40,991 bases of DNA. It comes from Bacteroidota bacterium (GTDB lineage: Bacteria > Verrucomicrobiota > Verrucomicrobiia > Methylacidiphilales > UBA1321). Shown here piece after piece: positions 24,461 to 31,873 of the stretch (positions are counted from its first letter, which is position 1; the number at the start of each line of letters is the position of its first letter). The position numbers and the translations under genes were made by a program. The stretch covers positions 1 to 40,991 of the forward strand of contig CAJCII010000184.1 of NCBI GenBank assembly GCA_903970335.1. The letters run 5' to 3'. The notes beneath the pieces were generated by a model. The model was not told the origin of the DNA. It saw only the letters and a program-made list of their open reading frames with translations, and searched no databases.

Positions 24461-25954
24461 CTATGCCTCGTCGAGCGGCAGTTTGCCTTGCGACTGAAGG
24501 AGCTTGCGGGCATAGCTGTGGCGGATGATCGTCAGGCCATATTTTTTCATGGGCCCGGCTTCGATCAGCTTTAATGCCTCGGTGTCGGCTTGGGCGATGG
24601 CGGCGGCCTCATGCTCGGCGTGCTGCTCCTTGCTTAAACCATCCCAGAAGCCGATAACCAATTCCTTTTCCCGGCGTTCCTTGGCGTCGGCGTCCTGCTT
24701 GCGGCGGCGATCTGCGGCAGCCTGCTGCTCCTTTGCCTGCTTGGCTTCCTCACGTCGCTGCCGCTCGGCCCGCGAGACGAAGCCCCTGGGGGCGGCATGA
24801 CTGGTCCTGATGGCCGATACGAGCCAGGCCGCCGGATCGGCTATCTTGCCCGGTTTCTTCTCGATTTGCCATTCTAGGTGCTCTACCTGGATCGAGACGG
24901 CCGCCTCGCCGTATTGCCGCACCAGCTCGGCGGCGATGGACGCAGTGACCCCGTGGCCGATCAGCATCGCTTCCAGGGGCGTCGGTGGCTCGACGGGGGC
25001 GAGGAGGGGAAGGGGGTCGGCGTTGAACGCCTCCACCTCAAGCATCACCGGACCACCGCGTTTGGCGAATGCCCGGTATTCGGCCCTGGCCTTGGCTCCG
25101 GGTTGATACAGGAGTTCCCAATCGGGATTACCCTCGCCGTCGGCGGTTTCGTTGAAATCAATCTTGGCGATGTAGCCGGATTCCTTGTGAGGTGCGTGAA
25201 TCCTCGCCAGTTGCGGCCGGATGACGTTCCACTCGGTTTGCCGCATCAGCGGAGCGTAGATGCAAAGCTCGGAATACAGGAGCTTGGCCCGTGGCCGGTC
25301 GTTCTTGATGGCGGCGTACATCTGGTAGCTGAGCAGTTCGTAGAACCGTTGCGAGGCGGGGGGGAGGCTCTTGAGGTATTCGTAGTCGAGGGGACGTGTC
25401 ATCGCCCCATTGATCACTTGCATGAAAACGTCATTCAAAACGATAAAAACCGCGTCCGCCTTACGACCGTTGGGAAGCTTCTCCCCGGTGAAGACGATGC
25501 TGTAGCGGTTGAAGTCCGCTTCCAACAGGCGTTCACTGCCGTCGCTGAGCCGGTAGCGGATTTTCGCGATGATGGCGGCGAAAGCGTTTTGTCGGAGGGC
25601 GTTCTTGATGTGATTCGTGTTTTTGCCGCTATCGGCTTGTCCCAACTCGCGGCATATCTCGTTGAGGCTCCCCAATCGGATGATCCTGGAGATCGGCCTG
25701 GACGCTTCTTCGATCCGCCGGTTGATGATGAGCGTGTCGAGCTTGTAGGCCAGAGGGCCAGGCTGTCCGAACTTGCTGACGTGGTTCACCTCCCACTTGA
25801 TGGAAACTTCGCCGTTCTCGTTCTTCTCCCGGATGTCGATGGCGATGTCACCGTGCTTCGCCAGCCTATGCACGGGATACCGCGAGAGGGCGGTTTCCAC
25901 CCGGATGGGGTTGAGGGGAGCGAGCACGTCGTTGGTGTCTGGTAATTTATTCAT
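24461..25954 (-). CDS. Plasmid replication initiator protein (iteron-type, RepA/TrfA-like)
   Basis: This 497-residue protein has a winged-helix-type initiator region over roughly residues 35-300 (NHVSKFGQPGPLAYKLDTL; LPPASQRFYELLSYQMYAA; LLYSELCIYAPL), the arrangement seen in replication initiators of GC-rich broad-host plasmids. A charged coiled-coil (RAERQRREEAKQAKEQQAAA and on) precedes a C-terminal helical tail, which is longer than typical RepA proteins. ATG 25954 faces the iteron array at 26094-26286, about 140 nt upstream, as expected for a Rep that binds its own origin. No strong ribosome site is visible. The family assignment is based on local motifs plus iterons rather than one diagnostic motif. 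Confidence 0.8.
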   Translation of the reverse strand: MNKLPDTNDVLAPLNPIRVETALSRYPVHRLAKHGDIAIDIREKNENGEVSIKWEVNHVSKFGQPGPLAYKLDTLIINRRIEEASRPISRIIRLGSLNEICRELGQADSGKNTNHIKNALRQNAFAAIIAKIRYRLSDGSERLLEADFNRYSIVFTGEKLPNGRKADAVFIVLNDVFMQVINGAMTRPLDYEYLKSLPPASQRFYELLSYQMYAAIKNDRPRAKLLYSELCIYAPLMRQTEWNVIRPQLARIHAPHKESGYIAKIDFNETADGEGNPDWELLYQPGAKARAEYRAFAKRGGPVMLEVEAFNADPLPLLAPVEPPTPLEAMLIGHGVTASIAAELVRQYGEAAVSIQVEHLEWQIEKKPGKIADPAAWLVSAIRTSHAAPRGFVSRAERQRREEAKQAKEQQAAADRRRKQDADAKERREKELVIGFWDGLSKEQHAEHEAAAIAQADTEALKLIEAGPMKKYGLTIIRHSYARKLLQSQGKLPLDEA

Positions 25955-26093
25955 TGTTGTTCATTCGTAAAAACACCACCACCGCCTTGTTGATGTTGTT
26001 TAGGTTAAACATAGTCTATAAGTCTAGGGAAAACCAACGATTCTGTAAAGCACTTAATATCAGATACTTGCATCGATTCCCAGAGGAAAATCC

Positions 26094-26286
26094 GTAACCC
26101 AAAGTGCGTGAAAGCGTAACCGAAAGTGCGTGCTGCCGTAACCGAAAGTGCCCGATTCCGTAACCCAAAGTGCGTGAAAGCGTAACCGAAAGTGCGTAGG
26201 GCGTAACCCAAAGTGCGTCCTCTCCTTGAGAGGTCGTCAATTCGAGCCTCAGCGTCGAGTGGGACCGCCTGTAACCGAAAGTGCGT
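26094..26286. repeat. Iterons of the plasmid origin of replication (oriV)
   Basis: Seven direct repeats of GTAACCSAAAGTGCGTG occur at 26094, 26116, 26138, 26160, 26182, 26203 and 26271; the third and the last copies are less complete at the 3' end. Spacing of the first six is 22, 22, 22, 22 and 21 bp, two helical turns, so bound Rep monomers would line up on one face. A degenerate eighth copy (GTAACGCAAAATGC) sits at 26370-26383. The stretch 25975-26085 next to it is AT-rich and could be the melting region. No convincing DnaA box was spotted. Confidence 0.93.
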
Positions 26287-26322
26287 ACCTCAAAGGCTCG
26301 GACGGACATGGATGAGGCCCGA

Positions 26323-26433
26323 TTTCACGGTGAAAACCCGGCTCATCGTCTCTAATAGTGGACGTGCGTGTAACGCAAAATGCCCGGTGCGTCGCCCCAA
26401 ATAGGGCAGGAGAATAGAGTTTTCACGGTGAAA
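26323..26433. repeat. Two copies of palindrome TTTCACGGTGAAA flanking the degenerate iteron
   Basis: The 13-mer is centred on a single G at 26323-26335 and 26421-26433, 98 bp apart, and each copy is followed by A-rich and CCGG sequence. Paired identical palindromes beside an origin suggest binding sites for a dimeric regulator or a looping copy-control element. Confidence 0.55.
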
Positions 26434-26507
26434 CCGGAAGTGCATCGCCTGTAAAGTGTTTGCAAGGTTAACTTTAGGGTATCATGACCTAGCTTGACAG
26501 CCAAAAA

Positions 26508-26536
26508 TTGACCTGATAGGAATTTTCCTATATCAT
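26508..26536 (+). promoter_or_regulatory. HigBA promoter with embedded operator palindrome
   Basis: TTGACC (26508-26513), a 17-nt spacer and TATCAT (26531-26536) form a good sigma-70 style promoter. The spacer contains the perfect palindrome ATAGGAA-tt-TTCCTAT (26516-26531), the expected place for autorepression by the antitoxin. A second -35-like TTGACA stands at 26494-26499. Confidence 0.55.
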
Positions 26537-26551
26537 TAGGGGTGACGAACA

Positions 26552-26938
26552 TTGGCCAACGCGGGGGATGATGACGAACTAGAAACGCCGGTACTGCGAC
26601 CGTTGGTGTGGATAGGTAACGCCAGGCGGAACATCCAAGCGTTTCCCGAAGGGGCACAGAAGATCATCGGCGACGAGCTTCAACTGATCCAGTTCGGCGG
26701 GATGCCCAAGGATGCTAAGCCCTTCAAGGGGGTGGGCAGCGGCGTTTTCGAGATCGCCTTGCGGTATGACGCCGAAGCCTACCGTACGGTGCTGGCCGTC
26801 CAGCTTGGCGAGAAAATCTATGTCCTGCATGCCTTTCAGAATAAATCGAAGAAAGGAATTAAGACAACCAAACATGATATTGAATTGATTAAAAAGCGAT
26901 ACGCGGAAGCAAAGGAGCGGGCCGAATATGAAGAATGA
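26552..26938 (+). CDS. higB: HigB/Gp49-like toxin of a type II toxin-antitoxin pair
   Basis: 128 residues in the RelE/HigB superfamily of phage-derived Gp49-like proteins, which cleave mRNA on the ribosome. Diagnostic segments are LVWIGNARRNIQAFPEGAQ, DAKPFKGVGSGVFEIALRYD and YVLHAFQNKSKKGIKT. The start is TTG 26552 with AGGGG about 10 nt upstream; it adds a 15-residue acidic extension before the usual start of the family. The gene order toxin then antitoxin and the 11-nt overlap are typical of HigBA. It neighbours the iterons and probably stabilises the plasmid. Confidence 0.88.
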   Translation: MANAGDDDELETPVLRPLVWIGNARRNIQAFPEGAQKIIGDELQLIQFGGMPKDAKPFKGVGSGVFEIALRYDAEAYRTVLAVQLGEKIYVLHAFQNKSKKGIKTTKHDIELIKKRYAEAKERAEYEE

Positions 26939-27266
26939 TGACCAGACGGAAACCGAATTCGAGGAAGGCAGCGGCAACGTTTTCGCCGACCTTGCGCTTG
27001 CGGAAGCCGACGAGCTATTCGCACGCGCCAAGGTTGGATTTTATGTATATAAAATCATAGAAGAAAAAAAGCTCAAGCAGAAGGAAATTGCTTCGCTGCT
27101 GGCGATCAAGCAACCGGAAGTTTCCCACTTGATGAACGGGCATTTCAATCGCTTCACCACCGACAAGCTTCTCGAATTTCTCAAGCGGCTGGATCGGAAA
27201 GTCACGATCCATATCAGCCCACACAAGCCCGGAGAGCCGTACCAAGAGGTTGGATTCAGGCATTGA
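26928..27266 (+). CDS. higA: HigA-like XRE-family antitoxin
   Basis: 112 residues. An acidic N-terminal arm (TETEFEEGSGNVFADLALAEAD) precedes an XRE helix-turn-helix of the HTH_37 type (KLKQKEIASLLAIKQPEVSH, then LLEFLKRLDRKVTIHI). It would neutralise the toxin and bind the palindrome in the promoter. It overlaps the toxin stop by 11 nt. Confidence 0.88.
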   Translation: MKNDDQTETEFEEGSGNVFADLALAEADELFARAKVGFYVYKIIEEKKLKQKEIASLLAIKQPEVSHLMNGHFNRFTTDKLLEFLKRLDRKVTIHISPHKPGEPYQEVGFRH

Positions 27267-27384
27267 ACTCATGTTAATGCTGCCTTAACGGCCGTGCCAA
27301 AACTATTACAAAATCCCGCGATAATTGTAACTTAAATATCCATTAAGTATAAAAAATAAATAAATATAAATTTTTAATAATTTA
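27267..27384. other. AT-rich boundary block with inverted repeat
   Basis: This is strikingly AT-rich compared with its GC-rich flanks. AAATATCCATTAA (27334-27346) and TTAATGGATATTT (27382-27394) form a perfect 13-bp inverted repeat around 35 nt of nearly pure A/T; the right arm includes the ATG at 27385. It marks the left border of the first DUF1573/DUF1559 cassette and probably holds its promoter. Confidence 0.55.
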
Positions 27385-28008
27385 ATGGATATTTCACGGG
27401 ATCAAATTATCGAATCCGAGAAAATTCCTCTAAATTTAGCTTGCGTCGCGTTACACCACCGGATAGAAAGCTGGACGGCCAAAGTTGGCATTGCACCTCG
27501 ACGCGAGAGGGTAGAAAAGTTGATAGAACCACCTTGCCGTGCGTTCGTCGCACGGTTTCTGGTCGCCTCGACCTCGTTGACATCGTTGGTTTCCTGCTCG
27601 CCCAAACCGTCCTATACCCATCCCGTCCATTTGTCCGCGATCGAGCTTAACCCTGCGAGGCTCGACTTGGGCAAAGTTCGGCCGGGCGGCATGTGCTCAG
27701 GTAAAGTGCTTGTCAGCAATCGTGGAACGGAGACGATCCTAGCCGCTCAATTTGAGACAAGCTGTCCCTGTGTGCGTGCGACGCTGGATCGCGAAAAAAT
27801 CGGACCCGGCGAAATTGGTACCCTAACTGTCAATTTTAACTCCAGTGAAGAGCCGGATTTTCGAGGTTGTTTGTCGGTTGAATATATCGGCAGATCTTCT
27901 GCCGGTGACGCTTTGCTAACCGGACTCGTGGATGTGGTTGTCGAGGTCGGTCCGTCAAGCGTTGCGATCACGGAACACATCCGAGGTGAACAACCCCAGG
28001 AGCCATAG
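27385..28008 (+). CDS. DUF1573-like secreted (lipo)protein, cassette 1
   Basis: 207 residues from ATG 27385, although the true start could be an internal TTG about 45 codons later, just before the hydrophobic stretch. A signal segment ends in a lipobox-like LTSLVSC. The mature part has the immunoglobulin-like DUF1573/ASH layout: LDLGKVRPGGMCSGKVLVSN, the TSCPCVRA cysteine pair, and IGPGEIGTLTVNF. Proteins of this fold are abundant and envelope-located in planctomycetes with unknown role. It is followed after 2 nt by a second DUF1573 gene. Confidence 0.75.
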   Translation: MDISRDQIIESEKIPLNLACVALHHRIESWTAKVGIAPRRERVEKLIEPPCRAFVARFLVASTSLTSLVSCSPKPSYTHPVHLSAIELNPARLDLGKVRPGGMCSGKVLVSNRGTETILAAQFETSCPCVRATLDREKIGPGEIGTLTVNFNSSEEPDFRGCLSVEYIGRSSAGDALLTGLVDVVVEVGPSSVAITEHIRGEQPQEP

Positions 28009-28010
28009 AG

Positions 28011-28505
28011 ATGACCAAGACGGAAGCCAATGAGCCCATTCCGACCGTCAAGACATATTCCCGCTCCCGGTTGAGAAATCTAGCAATCTCATCTTCGTTG
28101 ACTCTAATAATACTGGCCGCTCTTGCCGGATACGGGCGGTTTAGATTCGGTTCGTTTTCTGCTGCGCTTGATTTCGCCCGCGGGGAAGCGATTCTGGTGG
28201 ACGAGCGAGCCAAGATGATCAGCGGAGTTCATCCCGGAAACCAGATCGTCGCAACCTATTCGCTGACCAATAATTCGGGTCGCCCCCTCAAACTCATCGG
28301 CGTTGTCCCGTCCTGCACTTGCACAACTGTCGAGAGTTTGCCGTTGACGCTCGCGCCATCGGAGACCAAGACCATCACTGCTCGGATCAAGTTTTCCGAA
28401 GCCGCACCAAATTTCTCGGGCAGTATGCGGCTCTTCACCGATGAGCCAAGTTCACCCGAGATCGTGCTCAGCTATACCCTGCACGCCGCCCAAGACATGG
28501 ATTAA
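28011..28505 (+). CDS. Second DUF1573-like membrane-anchored protein, cassette 1
   Basis: 164 residues; AGGAG lies 8 nt before ATG 28011. One membrane helix (LAISSSLTLIILAALAGYG, about 24-42) is followed by the DUF1573 domain with GNQIVATYSLTNNSGRPLKL, the VPSCTCTTVES cysteine pair and LAPSETKTITARIKF. The anchor and the spacing of the Cys pair match the gene at 37219-38331 in cassette 2. It is 2 nt from the gene upstream, so co-translated. Confidence 0.8.
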   Translation: MTKTEANEPIPTVKTYSRSRLRNLAISSSLTLIILAALAGYGRFRFGSFSAALDFARGEAILVDERAKMISGVHPGNQIVATYSLTNNSGRPLKLIGVVPSCTCTTVESLPLTLAPSETKTITARIKFSEAAPNFSGSMRLFTDEPSSPEIVLSYTLHAAQDMD

Positions 28506-28580
28506 AGGCGTCCAGGTTCGTGAAACACGGCCGCGTGGCCGTAGTTCGGTTGTTGGATTACCTTCTCAAGGAGCTGCACC

Positions 28581-28850
28581 ATGCATCTTAGCAAGGGGAT
28601 CGTCGCGTCCGTTCTCTTCTCGCTCGCTTTGATTCTTGCTACAAGCGACTTTGTGGCTGGACAGGCCCATGCCCAGGGGGCAGTGGCGGCGGCGGCGTGC
28701 CCGGTGGCGGTTGGCCGTTACACCGGACGATTGATCTGCCCGGCTGCTCCTTGCGGGGCCAAGGCAGGGGCCACGTGCGGGAAGGTTGACGTCCTGAGGT
28801 GGAATGGAACGAAGTGGGTCAAGACCGGGCGAAAAACTTGCGGCTGCTGA
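28581..28850 (+). CDS. Small secreted cysteine-rich peptide, cassette 1
   Basis: 89 residues from ATG 28581 with a strong AAGGAG 8 nt upstream. A classical signal peptide (IVASVLFSLALILATSDFVA) probably ends near residue 32 (AHAQ), leaving a mature peptide of about 57 residues with six cysteines, a KVDVLRWNGTKWVKTG hairpin-like segment and a CGC end. Six cysteines could form three disulfides. No family is recognised. A hairpin terminator follows it before the fusion gene, as after its counterpart in cassette 2, which suggests that it is the abundant product of the operon. Confidence 0.7.
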   Translation: MHLSKGIVASVLFSLALILATSDFVAGQAHAQGAVAAAACPVAVGRYTGRLICPAAPCGAKAGATCGKVDVLRWNGTKWVKTGRKTCGC

Positions 28851-28939
28851 TCGATTCGTGGGTCGTCCCGCGAACCGAATCTGTATGAGAGTAGGTCGCA
28901 ATTTTCCAACCCGATCCGCGTTTCGATCGATTTCTCAGT

Positions 28940-28982
28940 AAACCCTACCGGTAAGCGGCACGATACCGCGCCGGTAGGGTTT
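28940..28982 (+). terminator. Hairpin terminator after the cysteine-rich peptide gene
   Basis: A perfect 12-bp stem AAACCCTACCGG / CCGGTAGGGTTT with an inner GCGG/CCGC stem sits between 28850 and the next start at 29024. The run of T at its end is short, so partial readthrough is likely. Confidence 0.7.
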
Positions 28983-29023
28983 GGACATGAAGTCAGAGCG
29001 ACCACGATCCAGAGGGTTAAATT

Positions 29024-31006
29024 ATGTACATGCGAATGGTGGTCGTCTTGAGTGTTCTTCTCTGGGATGTGTCCGCTGCGTGCGGTGACGATGAACTGAA
29101 AGTTCGTTGGGAACGCGAATATCCTGTAGCGGCTCAACAGCTCAAGGAGCGATTTTCGTCGTGCCGTGGCAAGTGCCGGCTCTCGATCACTTCCGCTGAC
29201 AATCCCAAACCTTCACCGCCCTCGGATGCCGAGTTTGCTTGGGATCATGGCCGCCAGAAGGTCCACATGCGGACGAAGATCCTGGGCGGTGCCGGTAACT
29301 TGGCGTTCGAGGAGGTATACTCGATCACCGAGGGGGAGAACGCCCGCAACTTTCTCTTGCAAAAGGGGGCAGATGATTCGCAATTCACGGTGTCGGGAGT
29401 GGACCATAACAAAGAGTACCCTGAAGTATATGCGAAATATTCATCAAAATTTGCCGATTTTGTAATGCCGAATCTCGCCCTTGGGGGCGTGCCGTTGACC
29501 GAACTCATCGCCGATCCTGACTATCACCTAATTCACGTCAAGGGGGTGACGCGGGACAGCCGCTTTCTGGTCAACGTCGCGTTCGAGATCACGGATAAGG
29601 AGGACGGCAATAACCGGCGCATCAGTGTCTACCTCGACCCGGAGGCCAACTGGGTGATCCGATCGTCAGAGGAGAGCTTTGCCAAAGTCGAGCCAGCCGA
29701 GACCGAAACGACAAACGTAGAATATGGTCCGATTCAGAGCGGTTTCCTCCTTCCCCGGCGCGTCACTGTCTCGAATTCCAGTGACCAATCGGCTTGCGAT
29801 TTCGTTGACTGGTCGTTCGCACCGACCCCGCTCAATGAATTTGAGATGCCGTATTTCGGGTTGCCCGACTTGACGGCGCAAGCCCCACCCAAGTCGAACA
29901 ACTTACCGTACTGGATCATTGGAGGAGCCATTCTCGCCTTAGCGATCTGGTGGATCGTGCAAGCGGGAACGCGGTCCAACCGTTCCAAGTCGGCGAGAGC
30001 GAGCGGATTCACGCTGATCGAGCTACTGGTAGTCCTCGCCATCATCGGACTGCTGATTGGCCTTCTCATCCCGGCGGTTCAAGGTGCACGCGAATCGGCC
30101 CGGCGTTCACTTTGTCAGAACAACCTTATGCAGATCGGCTTAGCTATGCACGGCTACCATGACTCAACTGGTTGCCTGCCAAGAGGCCGATTCCTGTTCC
30201 ATGACCCACGCTTCTCGACCCGGGGAATTGCCTGCTCAGGCGTCATCGATCGGAGCTTCCTCGTGGGGATTCTACCATTCGCTGAGCAAGGTCCGCTCTT
30301 CAACTCAATCAACCAATCTACAGCGATCGTATCGCATGAGAATGTAACGATACACCACGTCACAATTGGCATATTCACCTGCCCGAGCGATCCGGACGCC
30401 GGACGATCAGTAGCTGGAACGTTGCCTGAGTTGAAGGGCGATCCGGCCGATGTCGCGGCGGTAACCTGCGCGAGCTACGCGGGGTTGATGGGCATCCAAT
30501 ATTCGTTCGCTCTGCCCAGGCCGTTGGACCGATGCCTCGTCGATCCGAATGCAGTTACCGAGCAAGATGGTTCCATCAACGATCTCTCGCCTCTAAATTT
30601 CGCCGCGATAACCGATGGTCTGAGTCAGACCATGATCGTGGCCGAGAGTTCAGCGACAGTACGACGCCGCTTCGACGACCCGACCGTCTTCGGTTCGAAT
30701 GAGCAGGTTGGTTGGTGGTTCTGGGGTCAGATCGGCCACACGCTGGTGACTGCCGACTTTCCTCCGAATTCTTACAAAAAGTTCGCCTCGACCAACAATA
30801 CGGCCTGGACGAATATCCCCTCTAGCCTCCATCCTGGTGGGCTGAACGTCCTGCTCGCCGATGGGTCGGTCCGCTTCATCAAGGAGACGATCGATTCGAC
30901 GCCGATCGATCCCAAACTCGGTCTGCCGATGCTGTCACCTATGGGCGTGTGGCAGAAGCTAGCGACCAGGAACGGCGGTGAAATAGCTAATTTAGAATCA
31001 TATTAA
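29024..31006 (+). CDS. Fusion of LolA/MucB-like membrane protein and DUF1559 pseudopilin-like protein
   Basis: 660 residues; AGAGGG precedes ATG 29024. After a signal peptide, residues about 20-285 form a beta-rich domain resembling the protein at 34646-35869 (compare FLLPRRVTVSN...MPYFGLPD with WVPTSYRIEDH...VYFTVEGLE). A membrane helix (WIIGGAILALAIWWIV, about 292-307) and a basic linker (TRSNRSKSARAS) lead into an internal prepilin motif, Gly328 | FTLIELL with Glu333. A second hydrophobic helix and a DUF1559 domain follow, ending HPGGLNVLLADGSVRFI. In cassette 2 the two halves are separate adjacent genes. The predicted topology puts the Gly328 site on the cytoplasmic face, where prepilin peptidase acts, so the chain may be cleaved into two proteins. 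Confidence 0.8.
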   Translation: MYMRMVVVLSVLLWDVSAACGDDELKVRWEREYPVAAQQLKERFSSCRGKCRLSITSADNPKPSPPSDAEFAWDHGRQKVHMRTKILGGAGNLAFEEVYSITEGENARNFLLQKGADDSQFTVSGVDHNKEYPEVYAKYSSKFADFVMPNLALGGVPLTELIADPDYHLIHVKGVTRDSRFLVNVAFEITDKEDGNNRRISVYLDPEANWVIRSSEESFAKVEPAETETTNVEYGPIQSGFLLPRRVTVSNSSDQSACDFVDWSFAPTPLNEFEMPYFGLPDLTAQAPPKSNNLPYWIIGGAILALAIWWIVQAGTRSNRSKSARASGFTLIELLVVLAIIGLLIGLLIPAVQGARESARRSLCQNNLMQIGLAMHGYHDSTGCLPRGRFLFHDPRFSTRGIACSGVIDRSFLVGILPFAEQGPLFNSINQSTAIVSHENVTIHHVTIGIFTCPSDPDAGRSVAGTLPELKGDPADVAAVTCASYAGLMGIQYSFALPRPLDRCLVDPNAVTEQDGSINDLSPLNFAAITDGLSQTMIVAESSATVRRRFDDPTVFGSNEQVGWWFWGQIGHTLVTADFPPNSYKKFASTNNTAWTNIPSSLHPGGLNVLLADGSVRFIKETIDSTPIDPKLGLPMLSPMGVWQKLATRNGGEIANLESY

Positions 31007-31858
31007 AAATATATTAATATTTCCAGCACGTATCCCGGGCTTTTGCTGAGTCGGTCGCGGGTGCGGATGTAGGTGAGCGTGGTTCGCGGGTCGGCATGCC
31101 CGGCGAAATCCTGCAAGTCGATGATGTCGCTGCCGCGTTCGCGGGCGGTGGTGAGCGCCGTAACGCGGAGCGAATGCACCGTGACGTTGGGATCAAGCCC
31201 CAACGCCTTCACGTAGCGTCCAATCAGCTTCTCCACCGCCCTGGTGGTCATGGCTTTGTCTGCAAATTTATCCCGCCCCATGCCGCGCGGTGATTTGGCG
31301 GGAGGAAACAACGTTCCCCCCGGATCGCTGACGCCCGGCACCGCCAGCCATTGGGCCAGCCGTTCCACCGCTTCCAGGTGTAGCGGCGTGGTGCGTTCCT
31401 TCCCCCCTTGCCGGTGATGTTCAAAATCCTGTGTTCGCCGCTCTGCTTGTAATCGCGGACGCGGAGCCGCACCAGCTCGCCGACGCGGCACCCGGAATGC
31501 GCCAAGACCGCCAGCATGGCCCGGTCACGAAGATCGACCGGCGTGGCCTTGCCTGCCTCGCCCTCAGCGGCATCGAGCAGGCGTCGGCAATCGTGGGGCG
31601 ATAGACCCACCGTCTTGCCATCCCTGGCGACGGCGGGTGCGGCGACGAACTTGCCGTGCGCCGGGTTGGCCCCACTATAGCTGTAGATTTGCAGGTAAGA
31701 AAACAAAGAACGCAAGGCGGTGAGCTTCCGCCGGATGGAGCTATTGGTCATGCCAGCGGAGGCTAGCCTATCCCGCCAGGCGGCGACGTGCTCGGGCCGG
31801 ACGTTGGGCAGGTGCTCGAAGGCACCGGCTTCGATGGGGGTGATTTGGAGCCTCGCTC
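31003..31858 (-). pseudogene. Tyrosine recombinase (XerC/D-like), truncated and frameshifted
   Basis: Two overlapping frames together give an almost full phage-integrase catalytic domain. The upstream frame has the N-terminal core-binding helices (VAAWRDRLASAG; TALRSLFSYLQ) and Arg I in HSGCRVGELVRLR. The downstream frame has HSLR, GHADPRTT and the catalytic Tyr in TLTYIR. The shift falls in a run of six C at 31402-31407; seven would restore TGKGGKERT in frame. There is no start codon before the in-frame stop near 31860, and some 30-40 N-terminal residues are missing. Both ends meet AT-rich cassette borders. It could be a decayed integrase, or the shift could be a sequencing error, but the missing start argues for decay. 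Confidence 0.85.
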
Positions 31859-31873
31859 AGAAATTCGATACCC

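Noticed and set aside
26094-26286. Regular direct repeats that might be a CRISPR array
   Set aside because: Repeat plus spacer is only 22 bp, spacers are 4-5 nt, there are no cas genes, and a replication initiator gene is adjacent. These are iterons.
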